From Frankia sp. R82 (GTDB lineage Bacteria; Actinomycetota; Actinomycetes; Frankiales; Frankiaceae), in NCBI RefSeq assembly GCF_023716925.1, contig NZ_JAMQQG010000018.1:1-41981 (forward strand): DNA of 41,981 bases, given 5' to 3'. Under the pieces are notes generated by a model. That model saw nothing but the letters and a program-made list of their open reading frames with translations, ran no database searches and was not told the origin of the DNA. Positions 1 through 7,742 of the stretch are shown piece after piece (positions within the stretch are counted from its first letter, which is position 1; every line of letters starts with the position of its first letter). The translations under genes and the position numbers were made by a program.

Positions 1-328
1 GCCTGAGCCCTCCCGCCGGCAGCTGTCTCCCACCGGCCGCTGTGGCGGGCCCCGGTCGCGCGCCGCGGCCGGTCGTGGGCCCGGGCGGTTCCAGCCCGAT
101 CGGCCTTCTGGCACCCTGCGCGGTCTCGGCCCGGGCGGACACCTGTGGACGGCCGGGGTTGTGACGCATGTGGGGGTTCTGCGCCGCTCACGCTGGTCAG
201 CCCGCACACTGGAGCAGGTCGTATGCCTTGGCGGTGAGCTGGCGTCCGCCCGGCAGGTGGCTGTGGCAGCCATCCGGCGGGTAGTCGTCCGGCGAACGGG
301 GCAGCGACGAGGCGTGCGGCGGACGGGT
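1..328. other. Non-coding stretch upstream of cobA
   Basis: I see no convincing gene here. Open frames exist on the plus strand (for example from 161), but their translations are Arg/Trp/Gly-rich and resemble no family. The segment ends in the purine-rich ribosome binding site of cobA at 329-334. It may hold the cobA promoter, though no clear -10/-35 pair stands out. Confidence 0.5.
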
Positions 329-342
329 GGAGGTGAGCGGCG

Positions 343-1152
343 TTGGACGGGTCCATCGGCGGATGGGTGGCACTGGTCGGCGGCGGTCCGGGGCGGGCGG
401 ATCTGATCACGGTCCGTGGGCTGCGGCTGCTGCGGATCGCGGACGTCGTCGTGGTCGACCGGCTCGCCCCGCGGGAACTGCTGGCCGAAGCCCGGCCCGG
501 CACCGAGATCGTCGACGCCGGCAAGGCGCCGCATGGCCACAACCTCACCCAGGACGAGATCAACGCCGTGCTCGTCGACCGTGCCTCCCGCGGCCTCGGG
601 GTGGTGCGACTCAAGGGCGGCGACCCGTTCGTGTTCGGCCGCGGCGGCGAGGAGGCGCTGGCCTGCGCCGCCGCCGGCCTGCCCTGCGAGATCGTCCCCG
701 GGGTGACCAGCGCAGTCGCCGTCCCGGCACTCGCCGGCATCCCGGTCACCCACCGGGGCGTCACCCAGGACGTGACCATCGTCAGCGGCCATGTCGACCC
801 GTCCCACCCCGGTTCCACCGTTGACTGGGACGCCCTCGCGACCGGCCCGGGCACGATCGTCGTGCTGATGGGGGTCACGGCGCTCGCCGGAGTCAGCCGC
901 GAACTGCTCAAACGCGGTCGGCCCGCGGACACCCCCAGCGCGGTGATCCACGCCGGCGGCACCCCGGACGAGACCGTCGTCGTCGGCCCCCTGGCCGACA
1001 TCGCCCGACTCGCTGCCGACGCCGCCATCGCCTCGCCCGCCGTCATCGTCCTCGGTGACGTGGTCTCCCTGCGCGCGCGTCTCCTCGACGGCCACCAGGC
1101 GGCCCGCGCGGCCCTGCGCGCTCAGCCGAACGACTCCCCGCCCACCAGCTAG
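343..1152 (+). CDS. cobA: Uroporphyrinogen-III C-methyltransferase (SUMT)
   Basis: This enzyme transfers two methyl groups from S-adenosylmethionine to uroporphyrinogen III, giving precorrin-2 for the cobalamin and siroheme pathways in the cytosol. The 269-residue protein carries the family's N-terminal glycine-rich loop (VGGGPGRADLIT, near residues 12-23) and the SUMT signature RLKGGDPFVFGRGGEE near residues 90-105, followed by the PGVTSA segment. I chose the TTG start because a near-perfect GGAGGT lies 8 nt upstream at 329-334; an in-frame GTG at 367 would remove eight residues. There is no HemD or CysG dehydrogenase extension, so it is the stand-alone form. It faces the sugar dehydrogenase tail to tail, 34 nt apart, and no other corrin gene is visible. 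Assignment is firm; the start is likely. Confidence 0.93.
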   Translation: MDGSIGGWVALVGGGPGRADLITVRGLRLLRIADVVVVDRLAPRELLAEARPGTEIVDAGKAPHGHNLTQDEINAVLVDRASRGLGVVRLKGGDPFVFGRGGEEALACAAAGLPCEIVPGVTSAVAVPALAGIPVTHRGVTQDVTIVSGHVDPSHPGSTVDWDALATGPGTIVVLMGVTALAGVSRELLKRGRPADTPSAVIHAGGTPDETVVVGPLADIARLAADAAIASPAVIVLGDVVSLRARLLDGHQAARAALRAQPNDSPPTS

Positions 1153-1186
1153 CCGTCCCGTGTCATCCGAGCGTGCTGCGGGCCAC

Positions 1187-2485
1187 TCAGCGCAGGGCGA
1201 GGATGCGGTCGTCGCCGGCGCGGGGCTGGCCGCGGCCGTCGGTGTTGTTGGTGATGATCCACACCGAGCCGTCGGGGGCGTCGACGGCGGCGCGTAGCCG
1301 GCCCATCGCCGCGGTGCCGGTCAGAACCGCCTGTGGCTTACCCCGTACGGTTGCCCCGGCGAGCTGCACCTCCCACAGCCGCTGCCCGCGCAGGGCGGCG
1401 ACATACAGGGTCGAGCCGCGGATCGCGATGCCGCTGGGGGAGGCCTGCGCGGTCGTCCAGGTGACCAGCGGGTTGCGGAAGCGACCGCCCTCGGTGTCGC
1501 CGGTTCCCTCGACGACCGGCCAGCCGTAGTTCCCGCCCGCCACGATCAGGTTGATCTCGTCGAAGCGGTCCTGGCCGAACTCGGCCGCCCACAGCCGACC
1601 GCCCGCGTCCCAGGCAAGGCCCTGGACATTGCGGTGCCCCAGGCTGTACACCAGCGAGCCGGGGAAGGGATTGTCCGGCGGGACGGTGCCGTCCGGGCGC
1701 ATGCGCAGGATCTTGCCGTTGAGACGCTCGCGGTTCTGGGCCAGGCTGCGGTCGCCGGTGTCGCCGACACCCGCGTACAGCATGCCGTCGGGACCGAACC
1801 GGATCCGCCCGCCGTTGTGGATGACGCCGTCGGCCAGGCCGGTGAGAATCGGCGTCGGCGCGTCGACCCGCGGCGGCGCACCACGGCCGGTGCCGGTGCC
1901 GCCGCCCGTGCCCGCCCCCGCGCCGGTACCCCCACCGGTGACATGGAAGCGGACGATGCGGTTGTCCTGGGCGGACGTGTAGTAGGCGTAGACATACCGG
2001 TCGGTGGCGAACGTGGGCGAAACGGCGAGGCCGAGCAGGCCGGACTCGCCGCGGTGCACCACACCGGGCAGCGTCATCAGCACGCTCGGCGTGGTGCCGC
2101 CCGGCGGCAGCCGCAGGATGCGCCCGCTGTCCCGCTCGCTGATCAGCGCGTCTCCGGAGGGCAGGAACGCCACGTCCCACGGCGCGTCGAGCCCGTCCAC
2201 GACCGTCCGTACCCCGGCAGTCCCGCCGCCCCCGCCGGCCCCGGCGGCGCTGCGGGCCTCCCGGGAGGGCGTGGTGCCTCCCGGGGATCCGCTGGATCCG
2301 CCGACGGTGGACCCGGTGGGAGAAGAGGTGCCCGCGCTTGGGCCGGCGCAGGCCACCAGGCCCAGCGCGCAGGCCGACACCACGAACGCCCACCAGCGCC
2401 GACGGTCGAACCACTGCCGGCCAGGCCGGCTTCGGCCGCGTGCGGTGTCACGCAGGACGCGGATCATGGGACGCCCGGGTGGCAT
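1187..2485 (-). CDS. PQQ-dependent sugar dehydrogenase-like lipoprotein (GSDH family)
   Basis: The product is a predicted extracytoplasmic six-bladed beta-propeller oxidoreductase of the soluble glucose/sorbosone dehydrogenase family; the real substrate is unknown. The first ~30 residues are Arg-rich, then a hydrophobic segment ends in a lipobox (LVAC, Cys about residue 46). A Gly/Ser/Thr-rich linker follows, then the propeller from about residue 90. Family hallmarks are the opening strand LDAPWDVAFLPSGDALISER, GESGLLGLAVSP, VIHNGGRIRFGPDGMLY, GHRNVQGLAW and the closing NYGWP segment. A Gly/Thr repeat (about residues 185-200) sits in a propeller loop. The start could also be the ATG six codons in. 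It lies 9 nt after the zinc-ribbon microprotein and is probably co-transcribed. No PQQ biosynthesis gene is in view, so cofactor use is inference. Confidence 0.85.
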   Translation of the reverse strand: MPPGRPMIRVLRDTARGRSRPGRQWFDRRRWWAFVVSACALGLVACAGPSAGTSSPTGSTVGGSSGSPGGTTPSREARSAAGAGGGGGTAGVRTVVDGLDAPWDVAFLPSGDALISERDSGRILRLPPGGTTPSVLMTLPGVVHRGESGLLGLAVSPTFATDRYVYAYYTSAQDNRIVRFHVTGGGTGAGAGTGGGTGTGRGAPPRVDAPTPILTGLADGVIHNGGRIRFGPDGMLYAGVGDTGDRSLAQNRERLNGKILRMRPDGTVPPDNPFPGSLVYSLGHRNVQGLAWDAGGRLWAAEFGQDRFDEINLIVAGGNYGWPVVEGTGDTEGGRFRNPLVTWTTAQASPSGIAIRGSTLYVAALRGQRLWEVQLAGATVRGKPQAVLTGTAAMGRLRAAVDAPDGSVWIITNNTDGRGQPRAGDDRILALR

Positions 2486-2494
2486 GCGCGATGG

Positions 2495-2680
2495 TCAGCT
2501 GGCGTGCCGGCCGGCGAGGACCGCAAGAATCATGACGATCGCGAGGATCGCCAGCAGCAGCTGGAGGGACAGATTCGCGGAGTTACGCCGCAGGTATTCC
2601 CGAGATGCTCGGCAGGTCGGGCACCGGCCTTCGATCACCAGGCCCGAGCAGCTCGCGCAGACCAGATCCTCGCTGCCCAT
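2495..2680 (-). CDS. Small zinc-ribbon single-pass membrane protein
   Basis: A 61-residue protein with two CxxC knuckles (CASC at residues 8-11 and CPTC at 20-23) forming a probable mini zinc ribbon, and a C-terminal hydrophobic helix at about residues 38-55. It should be anchored in the membrane with the ribbon on one face; the basic patch (RASREYLRR) before the helix suggests an N-in arrangement. The start is strongly supported by a perfect AAGGAGG just upstream on the minus strand (2686-2692). The gene precedes the sugar dehydrogenase by 9 nt, so the two are likely one operon. The function is unknown; the motif combination, not a named family, is the evidence. Confidence 0.8.
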   Translation of the reverse strand: MGSEDLVCASCSGLVIEGRCPTCRASREYLRRNSANLSLQLLLAILAIVMILAVLAGRHAS

Positions 2681-3073
2681 GCTGCCTCCTTCCTGCGGCG
2701 TCGGACCGCACCTGCGAAAACATCAAACGTCTCGCCGGGGAGGTTCGTTCCGCCTCGGGCCACGCTGGTGGCCACCACCCTGGTGCGGGAGCCCCCACGG
2801 TCGCAGTTCCCACCGCGGAGAAGCCTCGCCGTTGGTGTACCCGTCGTTGGTGTACCCCGGCGGCGGAGCGCCGCCGTGTCGCGACAGAACTGTGCCGGTT
2901 TCACCGTACGCCCGCCCGCAACCTTTCACCGCGCCCTCGGCCAGTCCGAGACGCGACCGTGTGTGGTGGGAAACCCCGCCGGGCGGCGCGCCCGCGCGAT
3001 GCGGCTCCGGTCACGTCCTACCATCTCCGTCACTTAATGTATGCGGTTTGATGCCTCGCGTGAGGAGGGTGCA
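2681..3073. other. Divergent intergenic region between the zinc-ribbon gene and ftsE
   Basis: There is no credible gene. The stretch must contain outward promoters for the leftward zinc-ribbon/dehydrogenase pair and for ftsEX. A 13-bp direct repeat (CGTTGGTGTACCC at 2830-2842 and again at 2845-2857, period 15) lies in the middle. A less GC-rich patch at 3018-3044 precedes ftsE and may include its -10 region, but I cannot fix a promoter. prfB, which precedes ftsE in many actinobacteria, is not here. Confidence 0.5.
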
Positions 3074-3964
3074 ATGATCGTCCTGGACGCGGTGAGTAAG
3101 TGGTATCCCAGCGGCATCCGTCCCGCTCTGTCCGACGTGAGCGTCGAGATCGCCGCGGGGGAGTTCGTGTTCCTCGTCGGCCCGTCCGGCTCGGGCAAGT
3201 CGACCCTGCTGCGGCTGCTGCTGCGGGAGGAACGGGCGTCTGCCGGGCAGGTCGTCGTCGCCGGCCGGGACGTCGCACGCATCCCCGACCGCCGGGTTCC
3301 GCGGCTGCGCCGGATTGTCGGCTGTGTCTTCCAGGACTACCGACTGCTACCGAACCGGACGGTCGCCGCCAACGTCGCCTTCGCCCTGGACGTCATCGGC
3401 CGGCCCCGGCACGTGGTGCGCAGCATCGTCCCCGAGACACTGGAGCTCGTCGGGCTGGGGGAGAAGGCGCAGAGCTACCCCGACGAGCTCTCCGGCGGTG
3501 AACAGCAGCGGGTGGCGATCGCCCGGGCGTTCGTCGGCCGCCCGCGGGTGCTGCTCGCCGATGAGCCGACCGGCAACCTCGACCCCGCCACCAGCCTCGA
3601 GATCATGGACCTGCTGGACGCCGTCCACCAGGCCGGCACGACCGTGGTGATGGCCACCCACAACGCCGCCCTGGTGGACGCGATGCGCCGCCGCGTGCTG
3701 GAACTGTCCGACGGCGTCCTCGTGCGCGACGAGGCCGGTGGCGGCTACGACACCGCCCCGGTGCCCCCGCTCGCCACCGCGCTCCCCACCGCACCGGCGA
3801 CATCACCGCCGACATCACCGCCGTCATCGGCGCCAGTACCGGCCTCGGCACCGTCGTCGGCGCGCATCCCGGTGCAGCCCGGCCCAGGGGTGCCAGGGAC
3901 GCCAGGGGTGCCGGGGGCGCCACCGAGTCCCTGGGCGCCGGCTCCGCGCGGACCGGTGGGCTGA
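3074..3964 (+). CDS. ftsE: Cell-division ABC transporter ATPase FtsE with long Pro/Ala C-terminal tail
   Basis: FtsE is the cytoplasmic ATPase of FtsEX, which signals through the septal membrane to activate peptidoglycan hydrolases. Motifs are in order: Walker [10 protein letters not shown] (residues 36-44), a Q-loop ([14 protein letters not shown]), the signature LSGGEQQR, Walker [13 protein letters not shown] and the switch His in MATHN. The YRLLPNRTV stretch is typical of FtsE. I chose the ATG at 3074 because GAGGAGGG lies just before it; an upstream ATG at 3041 has no such site. FtsE is normally about 220-230 residues. Here the core is followed by roughly 70 residues rich in Pro, Ala, Ser and Thr, including [11 protein letters not shown]-like repeats. 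The stop overlaps the ftsX start (TGATG), so translation is coupled. Confidence 0.95.
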   Translation: MIVLDAVSKWYPSGIRPALSDVSVEIAAGEFVFLVGPSGSGKSTLLRLLLREERASAGQVVVAGRDVARIPDRRVPRLRRIVGCVFQDYRLLPNRTVAANVAFALDVIGRPRHVVRSIVPETLELVGLGEKAQSYPDELSGGEQQRVAIARAFVGRPRVLLADEPTGNLDPATSLEIMDLLDAVHQAGTTVVMATHNAALVDAMRRRVLELSDGVLVRDEAGGGYDTAPVPPLATALPTAPATSPPTSPPSSAPVPASAPSSARIPVQPGPGVPGTPGVPGAPPSPWAPAPRGPVG

Positions 3965-4836
3965 TGCGTCCGGGACCGCTGGCCGCACTGTGGTGGACGG
4001 GACTGCGCCGCAACCTCGCGATGACCGCCTCCGTCATCGTCACGATCACCATCTGCCTGGCAATGCTCGGCGCCGGCCTGCTGCTGCGCGCCCAGGTGCA
4101 CACCATCGACCGCTATCTGCTCGGCCAGCTCGAGGTTGTCGTCGACCTCACCGACGACATCACCGCCGCGCAGCGCACCGACCTCGAGGACCGGCTGCAC
4201 TCCGACCCCGCGATCACCGCTGTCCGATACGAAAGCAAACAGCAGGTCTTCGACCGGTTCCGCCGCGACTTCCGCGGCTCTCCGGACGTCGTCGCCGGCG
4301 TCGGCCCCGAGGACCTGCCCGCCGCCCTGCGCCTCACCCTCGCCGACCCGCGGGCATCCGGCGACGTCGTCGTCAGCTACACCGGCCTCGACGGTGTGGA
4401 GGGCGTCCGTGATCAGCGGGCCCTCCTGCAACCGCTCTACCGTTTCCTCGATGCGTTCACAATCGGCGCGTTCGCCCTCGCCGCGGTCCAGGCTCTGGCC
4501 TCGTTCGCGCTGATCTACACGATGATCCGCATCTCGGCACACGGCCGGCGCCGGGAGACCGCGATCATGCGTCTCGTCGGCGCCTCCAACGGGACCATCC
4601 GGGCCCCGTTCGTGCTGGAGAGCGCGGTCGCGGGCGTGGTCGGCGGCCTGTGCGCCGCGGGCCTGCTGGTCGCCGCGAAGATCCTGCTGGTCGACGGCCA
4701 GTTCACCCGCCAGTCCACCTTCCCCCTGTTCGGCTGGTCGGCCGTGTGGGAATCCGCCGCCGCCGTCCTCGCCGTCGGCCTGCTGGCCTCCGCCGCCATG
4801 GCCTCCCTGGCCCTGCGCCGCCACCTGCGCGTCTGA
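3964..4836 (+). CDS. ftsX: Cell-division protein FtsX
   Basis: FtsX is the membrane partner of FtsE. The 290-residue protein has the expected plan: a short cytoplasmic N-terminus, a first membrane helix (about residues 20-44), a large extracytoplasmic loop (about 45-165) that in other actinobacteria engages a septal hydrolase, then three C-terminal helices around residues 165-280. The cytoplasmic motif RRRETAIMRLVGASN between helices is a clear FtsX/MacB-type hallmark. The start overlaps the ftsE stop. The downstream neighbour that often follows in this phylum, an M23 or NlpC/P60 peptidase gene, is absent here, so the partner hydrolase must be encoded elsewhere. Confidence 0.94.
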   Translation: MRPGPLAALWWTGLRRNLAMTASVIVTITICLAMLGAGLLLRAQVHTIDRYLLGQLEVVVDLTDDITAAQRTDLEDRLHSDPAITAVRYESKQQVFDRFRRDFRGSPDVVAGVGPEDLPAALRLTLADPRASGDVVVSYTGLDGVEGVRDQRALLQPLYRFLDAFTIGAFALAAVQALASFALIYTMIRISAHGRRRETAIMRLVGASNGTIRAPFVLESAVAGVVGGLCAAGLLVAAKILLVDGQFTRQSTFPLFGWSAVWESAAAVLAVGLLASAAMASLALRRHLRV

Positions 4837-5043
4837 CCTCCGATCCGTCGGCGTCTGCGCGTCTCGGTGATTTCCCGACCAAGCCGCCACCTGTGACGGT
4901 GGGCAGGTGACGGTGGGACCAGCGCGAAGCTCCTCCTTGAGGTCTGGGTCGTGGTCCGACGCCCACGCGGGGTTCGGGAATCGCGTGCGAACGGTTGGAG
5001 CCGATCCGGCGCCTCCGGTGGGTACGAGGGAGGGCTTGATCGC

Positions 5044-5104
5044 ATCCTGCCGAGGCTTGGTGAAGGTTTGAGGCCCTGGATCCTTCACTGAGCCTCGGCA
5101 GGAT
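5044..5104. repeat. Long near-perfect inverted repeat (23-bp stem hairpin)
   Basis: Bases 5044-5066 pair with 5082-5104 as a 23-bp stem, with only two G-U positions (5058-5059 opposite 5089-5090), around a 15-nt loop. The outer 14 bp (ATCCTGCCGAGGCT and its complement) and the inner 7 bp (GTGAAGG/CCTTCAC) are perfect. It lies 208 nt beyond the ftsX stop and has no T tract, so a simple intrinsic terminator is not obvious. A REP/MITE-like element is an alternative. Confidence 0.75.
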
Positions 5105-5296
5105 CTGCGGGGCGTGCGGTTCCTCGGTGATGTGGTTGTCCGGAGGTAAGCGATTCGTGCTGCTTCGGACGGCGGGTCGCCGGCGTCCCGGTTTCATGAC
5201 ATTGTGCATTGCATCGAAGACTTAGAGTTATATCGGGGGTGTCTGGGGTCATCGCAGGGGTTGTTATGGGTTCGAGGGCGATTTCGCGATTGGACC

Positions 5297-5324
5297 GCGG
5301 CATGCGGCATGCGGCATGCGGCAT
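5297..5324. repeat. Heptanucleotide tandem repeat (GCGGCAT)4
   Basis: Four perfect head-to-tail copies of GCGGCAT lie in the non-coding region upstream of smpB. Seven is not a multiple of three, and no gene crosses the tract. It is a simple-sequence locus that could vary in length. Confidence 0.85.
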
Positions 5325-5639
5325 GACGGGGTTGACGACGGTGTTGCGGGCACGGGGCGGCGGCGGACGCCGGGTGCCTCGGCATGATCGATATGATGGG
5401 GTGTATCGACCGGGAGCGCGTCCACCGATGTCTGTCGTCTGGTCGCGTCGACCACCCGCGTCGCCTGGCCGCGTCCACCGGTGGCGTTAACTGGTGGACG
5501 GCGCTGGTAGACCGGTATTTGGTGAACGTCACCGGCGGCTTGCCGGTGGACGGCGCCGGTGGACCGGGTGGACGTCGGCCGGTGGACCTGGCGGACCTGG
5601 CGACGGTGCGGGTGGACGATAGGAGAAGGGGCGCAGACA

Positions 5640-6119
5640 GTGCCGAGGGAGCAGGGGCGCAAGGCCATCGCGCAGAACAAGCGGGCCCGCCACGACTACG
5701 AAATCCTCGACACGTACGAGGCGGGTCTGGTGCTGCGCGGCACCGAGGTGAAGGCGTTGCGGGCCGGTCGGGCGTCGCTCGTGGACGGGTTCGCCCAGAT
5801 CGTCGACGGTGAGGCCTGGCTGCACAACGTGCACATTCCGGAGTACACCGAGGGCACCTGGACGAACCACGCCCCGCGGCGCAAGCGCAAGATGCTGCTG
5901 CACCGGGCCGAGATCGAGAAGCTCGTCGGCAAGACGCAGGAGGGCGGCCTCACCCTCGTCCCGCTGAGCCTGTACTGGAAGGACGGCCGGGCCAAGATCG
6001 AGATTGCTCTCGCCCGCGGTCGCAAGGCCTACGACAAGCGGCATGCCCTCGCCGATCGGGACGCTGCCCGCGAGATCAGTCGCGAGATGGGCCGCCGGGT
6101 CAAGGGCCGCTACACCTGA
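5640..6119 (+). CDS. smpB: SsrA-binding protein SmpB
   Basis: SmpB binds tmRNA and delivers it to stalled ribosomes for trans-translation. The 159-residue protein matches the usual length. Family hallmarks are the N-terminal [15 protein letters not shown] segment, [16 protein letters not shown], the [13 protein letters not shown] segment, the [25 protein letters not shown] core, and the basic C-terminal tail that enters the ribosomal mRNA channel. The GTG start is preferred over an upstream in-frame ATG at 5559: AGGAGAAGG lies at 5621-5629, and the extra residues are Trp/Arg-rich noise. A strong terminator follows at 6150-6183. Its RNA partner ssrA is 3.7 kb downstream. Confidence 0.97.
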   Translation: MPREQGRKAIAQNKRARHDYEILDTYEAGLVLRGTEVKALRAGRASLVDGFAQIVDGEAWLHNVHIPEYTEGTWTNHAPRRKRKMLLHRAEIEKLVGKTQEGGLTLVPLSLYWKDGRAKIEIALARGRKAYDKRHALADRDAAREISREMGRRVKGRYT

Positions 6120-6149
6120 ACGCCAGCCGATCCGCCGCTTCGGCCGGTG

Positions 6150-6183
6150 CCCCCGCTGTCGACGACGGTGACAGCGGGGGTTT
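6150..6183 (+). terminator. Intrinsic terminator of smpB
   Basis: A perfect 11-bp GC-rich inverted repeat (CCCCCGCTGTC at 6150-6160 and its complement at 6170-6180) encloses a 9-nt loop and is followed by TTT. It lies 31 nt past the smpB stop. The stem sits just upstream of the conserved N-terminus of the next gene, so that gene probably needs its own promoter or readthrough. Confidence 0.8.
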
Positions 6184-6346
6184 CGGCGCTGGCGATGACG
6201 GCCGGCTGTCCCGGTTCGAGGCTCTGCTCACCCCGCAGGGGGCCGAGGTTCTGGCGGCGGCCTGCGCCGTCTATGCCGGGACGGGCGGGTCCGGGGCGGT
6301 CGCGGCTCGTGAGCTGGCCGTAGGTACGCGGCTGCGGGCCGAGGGG

Positions 6347-7732
6347 GTGCCGGCCGAGCTGGTCGCGGTCGCGTTCAGCCAGGCGGAGCTGCGCCATCGA
6401 GCCCTGGCCAAGTTCTCGCTTGCCGAGCGGATGTTCTTCACCCGCGCCGGCCTGGAGCAGGCGTCCTCGCAGGCCGCCGCCGCGCATCGGGCCGAGCGCT
6501 TCGCGGGCCTGACCCGGCTGGCGGATCTGTGCACCGGCATCGGCGGCGACGCCCAGGCCCTGGTCGCCGCGGCGGGTGGCGAGGCGGGCGCGGCCGAGCG
6601 GGAGGTCCTGCTGGTCGACCGGGACCCACTGCACCTGCGGATGGCCGCCCACAACGCGGCACTCCACGCCGCTGCACCGCACGCCGCCGCACCGCACGCC
6701 GCCGCACTCCACGCCGCCGCGGACAGCGCCGGTGCCGTGCTCGGCGGTGCGGGGAGCGCTGGCGGCACGTCCCCGGTCACGTCCGTGGGTCGTGCCGAGG
6801 TGGGGATCAGGGCGCGGATCGGGACACGGCTGGCGGATGTCCGGGAGGTCGATCTTGCCGGGTTCGACGGGGTGTTCGTCGATCCGGCGCGGCGGGCCGG
6901 GGATCGGCGGCTGGGATCGTCCGCCTGTGAACCCCCGCTGCCGTGGTGTTTTGCCCTGGTGGATCAGGTCGACGCGGTGGCGGTGAAGGCCGCCCCGGGG
7001 ATCGACGTCGCGCAGGTGCCTCCCGGCTGGGAGATCGAGTTCGTCGCGGACGGCCGGGACCTCAAGGAAGCCGTCCTGTTCTCCCCCGCGCTGGCTTCTG
7101 CCCGCCGCCGGGCGACGATCCTGCACCCCGGCCCGTCGGACGGTTCCGCGGAACCGCCGGGGAAAGCACCGGCGGCACCGGCGGGCTCGGTGCGCAGGGA
7201 GCCGCCAGGTGCCACGGTGACCCTGGTAGGGGAGCCGGACTCACCGGAGTCGGACTCACCTGAGTCGGACGGCCGGCTCGGCGCTCCCGGGAGGTATCTG
7301 TACGACCCCAGCCCCGCGGTGACCCGCGCCGGGCTCGTGGGGGAGCTTGCACGCCGTCTGGATGCCTGGCAGATCGACCCGATGATCGCCTTTCTGACGT
7401 CCGACGAACCGGTGGGCACCCCGTTCGCGCGTCTGCTGCGCATCGACGCCGATCTGCCGTTCGATGTGCGCCGGCTGAGCGCGCTGCTGCGTTCCCGCGG
7501 TATCGGATCGTTGGAGATCCGTCGGCGTGGCCTTGCCGGCGACGTCGACGCGCTGCGCCGTCGGCTGCTTCCGCGCCGCCGTGACCTGGTCCCCGGCGGT
7601 CCCGCCGTCACCGTCATGATGACCCGGCTGCGCGACGAACCCTGGGCTCTGGTCTGCGTCCCAGCGACCCCCGTGCCACCGCCACCGTCATCATCGTCGG
7701 CGCCACCCCGTCCGGCCGCGGGCGGCAGCTGA
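6347..7732 (+). CDS. THUMP-like domain SAM-dependent methyltransferase (start uncertain, likely 5' extended)
   Basis: A predicted class I SAM-dependent methyltransferase with a C-terminal THUMP-like domain; the substrate is unknown, possibly RNA. The SAM motif is LADLCTGIGGDA, followed by an acidic strand end LLVDRDP and an FVDPARR motif near the middle. The N-terminal AKFSLAERMFFTRAGLEQA stretch is typical of the family. Homology to the family appears to begin about 44 codons before the first canonical start (GTG 6347): the same frame upstream reads FEALLTPQGAEVLAAA from 6215. No ATG, GTG or TTG occurs in that frame between the smpB stop and 6347, leaving CTG at 6206 or 6116, or a frameshift with the ATG at 6195. 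The tract at 6661-6720 is a His/Ala-rich repeat (CCGCACGCCGC units). Confidence 0.75.
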   Translation: MPAELVAVAFSQAELRHRALAKFSLAERMFFTRAGLEQASSQAAAAHRAERFAGLTRLADLCTGIGGDAQALVAAAGGEAGAAEREVLLVDRDPLHLRMAAHNAALHAAAPHAAAPHAAALHAAADSAGAVLGGAGSAGGTSPVTSVGRAEVGIRARIGTRLADVREVDLAGFDGVFVDPARRAGDRRLGSSACEPPLPWCFALVDQVDAVAVKAAPGIDVAQVPPGWEIEFVADGRDLKEAVLFSPALASARRRATILHPGPSDGSAEPPGKAPAAPAGSVRREPPGATVTLVGEPDSPESDSPESDGRLGAPGRYLYDPSPAVTRAGLVGELARRLDAWQIDPMIAFLTSDEPVGTPFARLLRIDADLPFDVRRLSALLRSRGIGSLEIRRRGLAGDVDALRRRLLPRRRDLVPGGPAVTVMMTRLRDEPWALVCVPATPVPPPPSSSSAPPRPAAGGS

Positions 7733-7742
7733 CGATTGCGCC

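Larger units (their letters stand above)
4837..5639. other. Repeat-rich intergenic region between ftsX and smpB
   Basis: This 0.8-kb stretch has no convincing gene on either strand. It holds a 61-bp hairpin (5044-5104), an AT-rich island around 5200-5235 that may include an smpB promoter, a heptanucleotide tandem repeat (5297-5324), and a cluster of GGTGGAC/GTCCACC words in both orientations (about 5422-5618). In related actinobacteria a cell-wall peptidase gene often sits here; I find no remnant of one. Confidence 0.6.

Noticed and set aside
3745-5088. A 447-codon leftward frame opposite ftsE and ftsX
   Set aside because: Asp/Gln/Gly-rich shadow typical of GC-rich antisense frames; ftsEX on the plus strand is certain.
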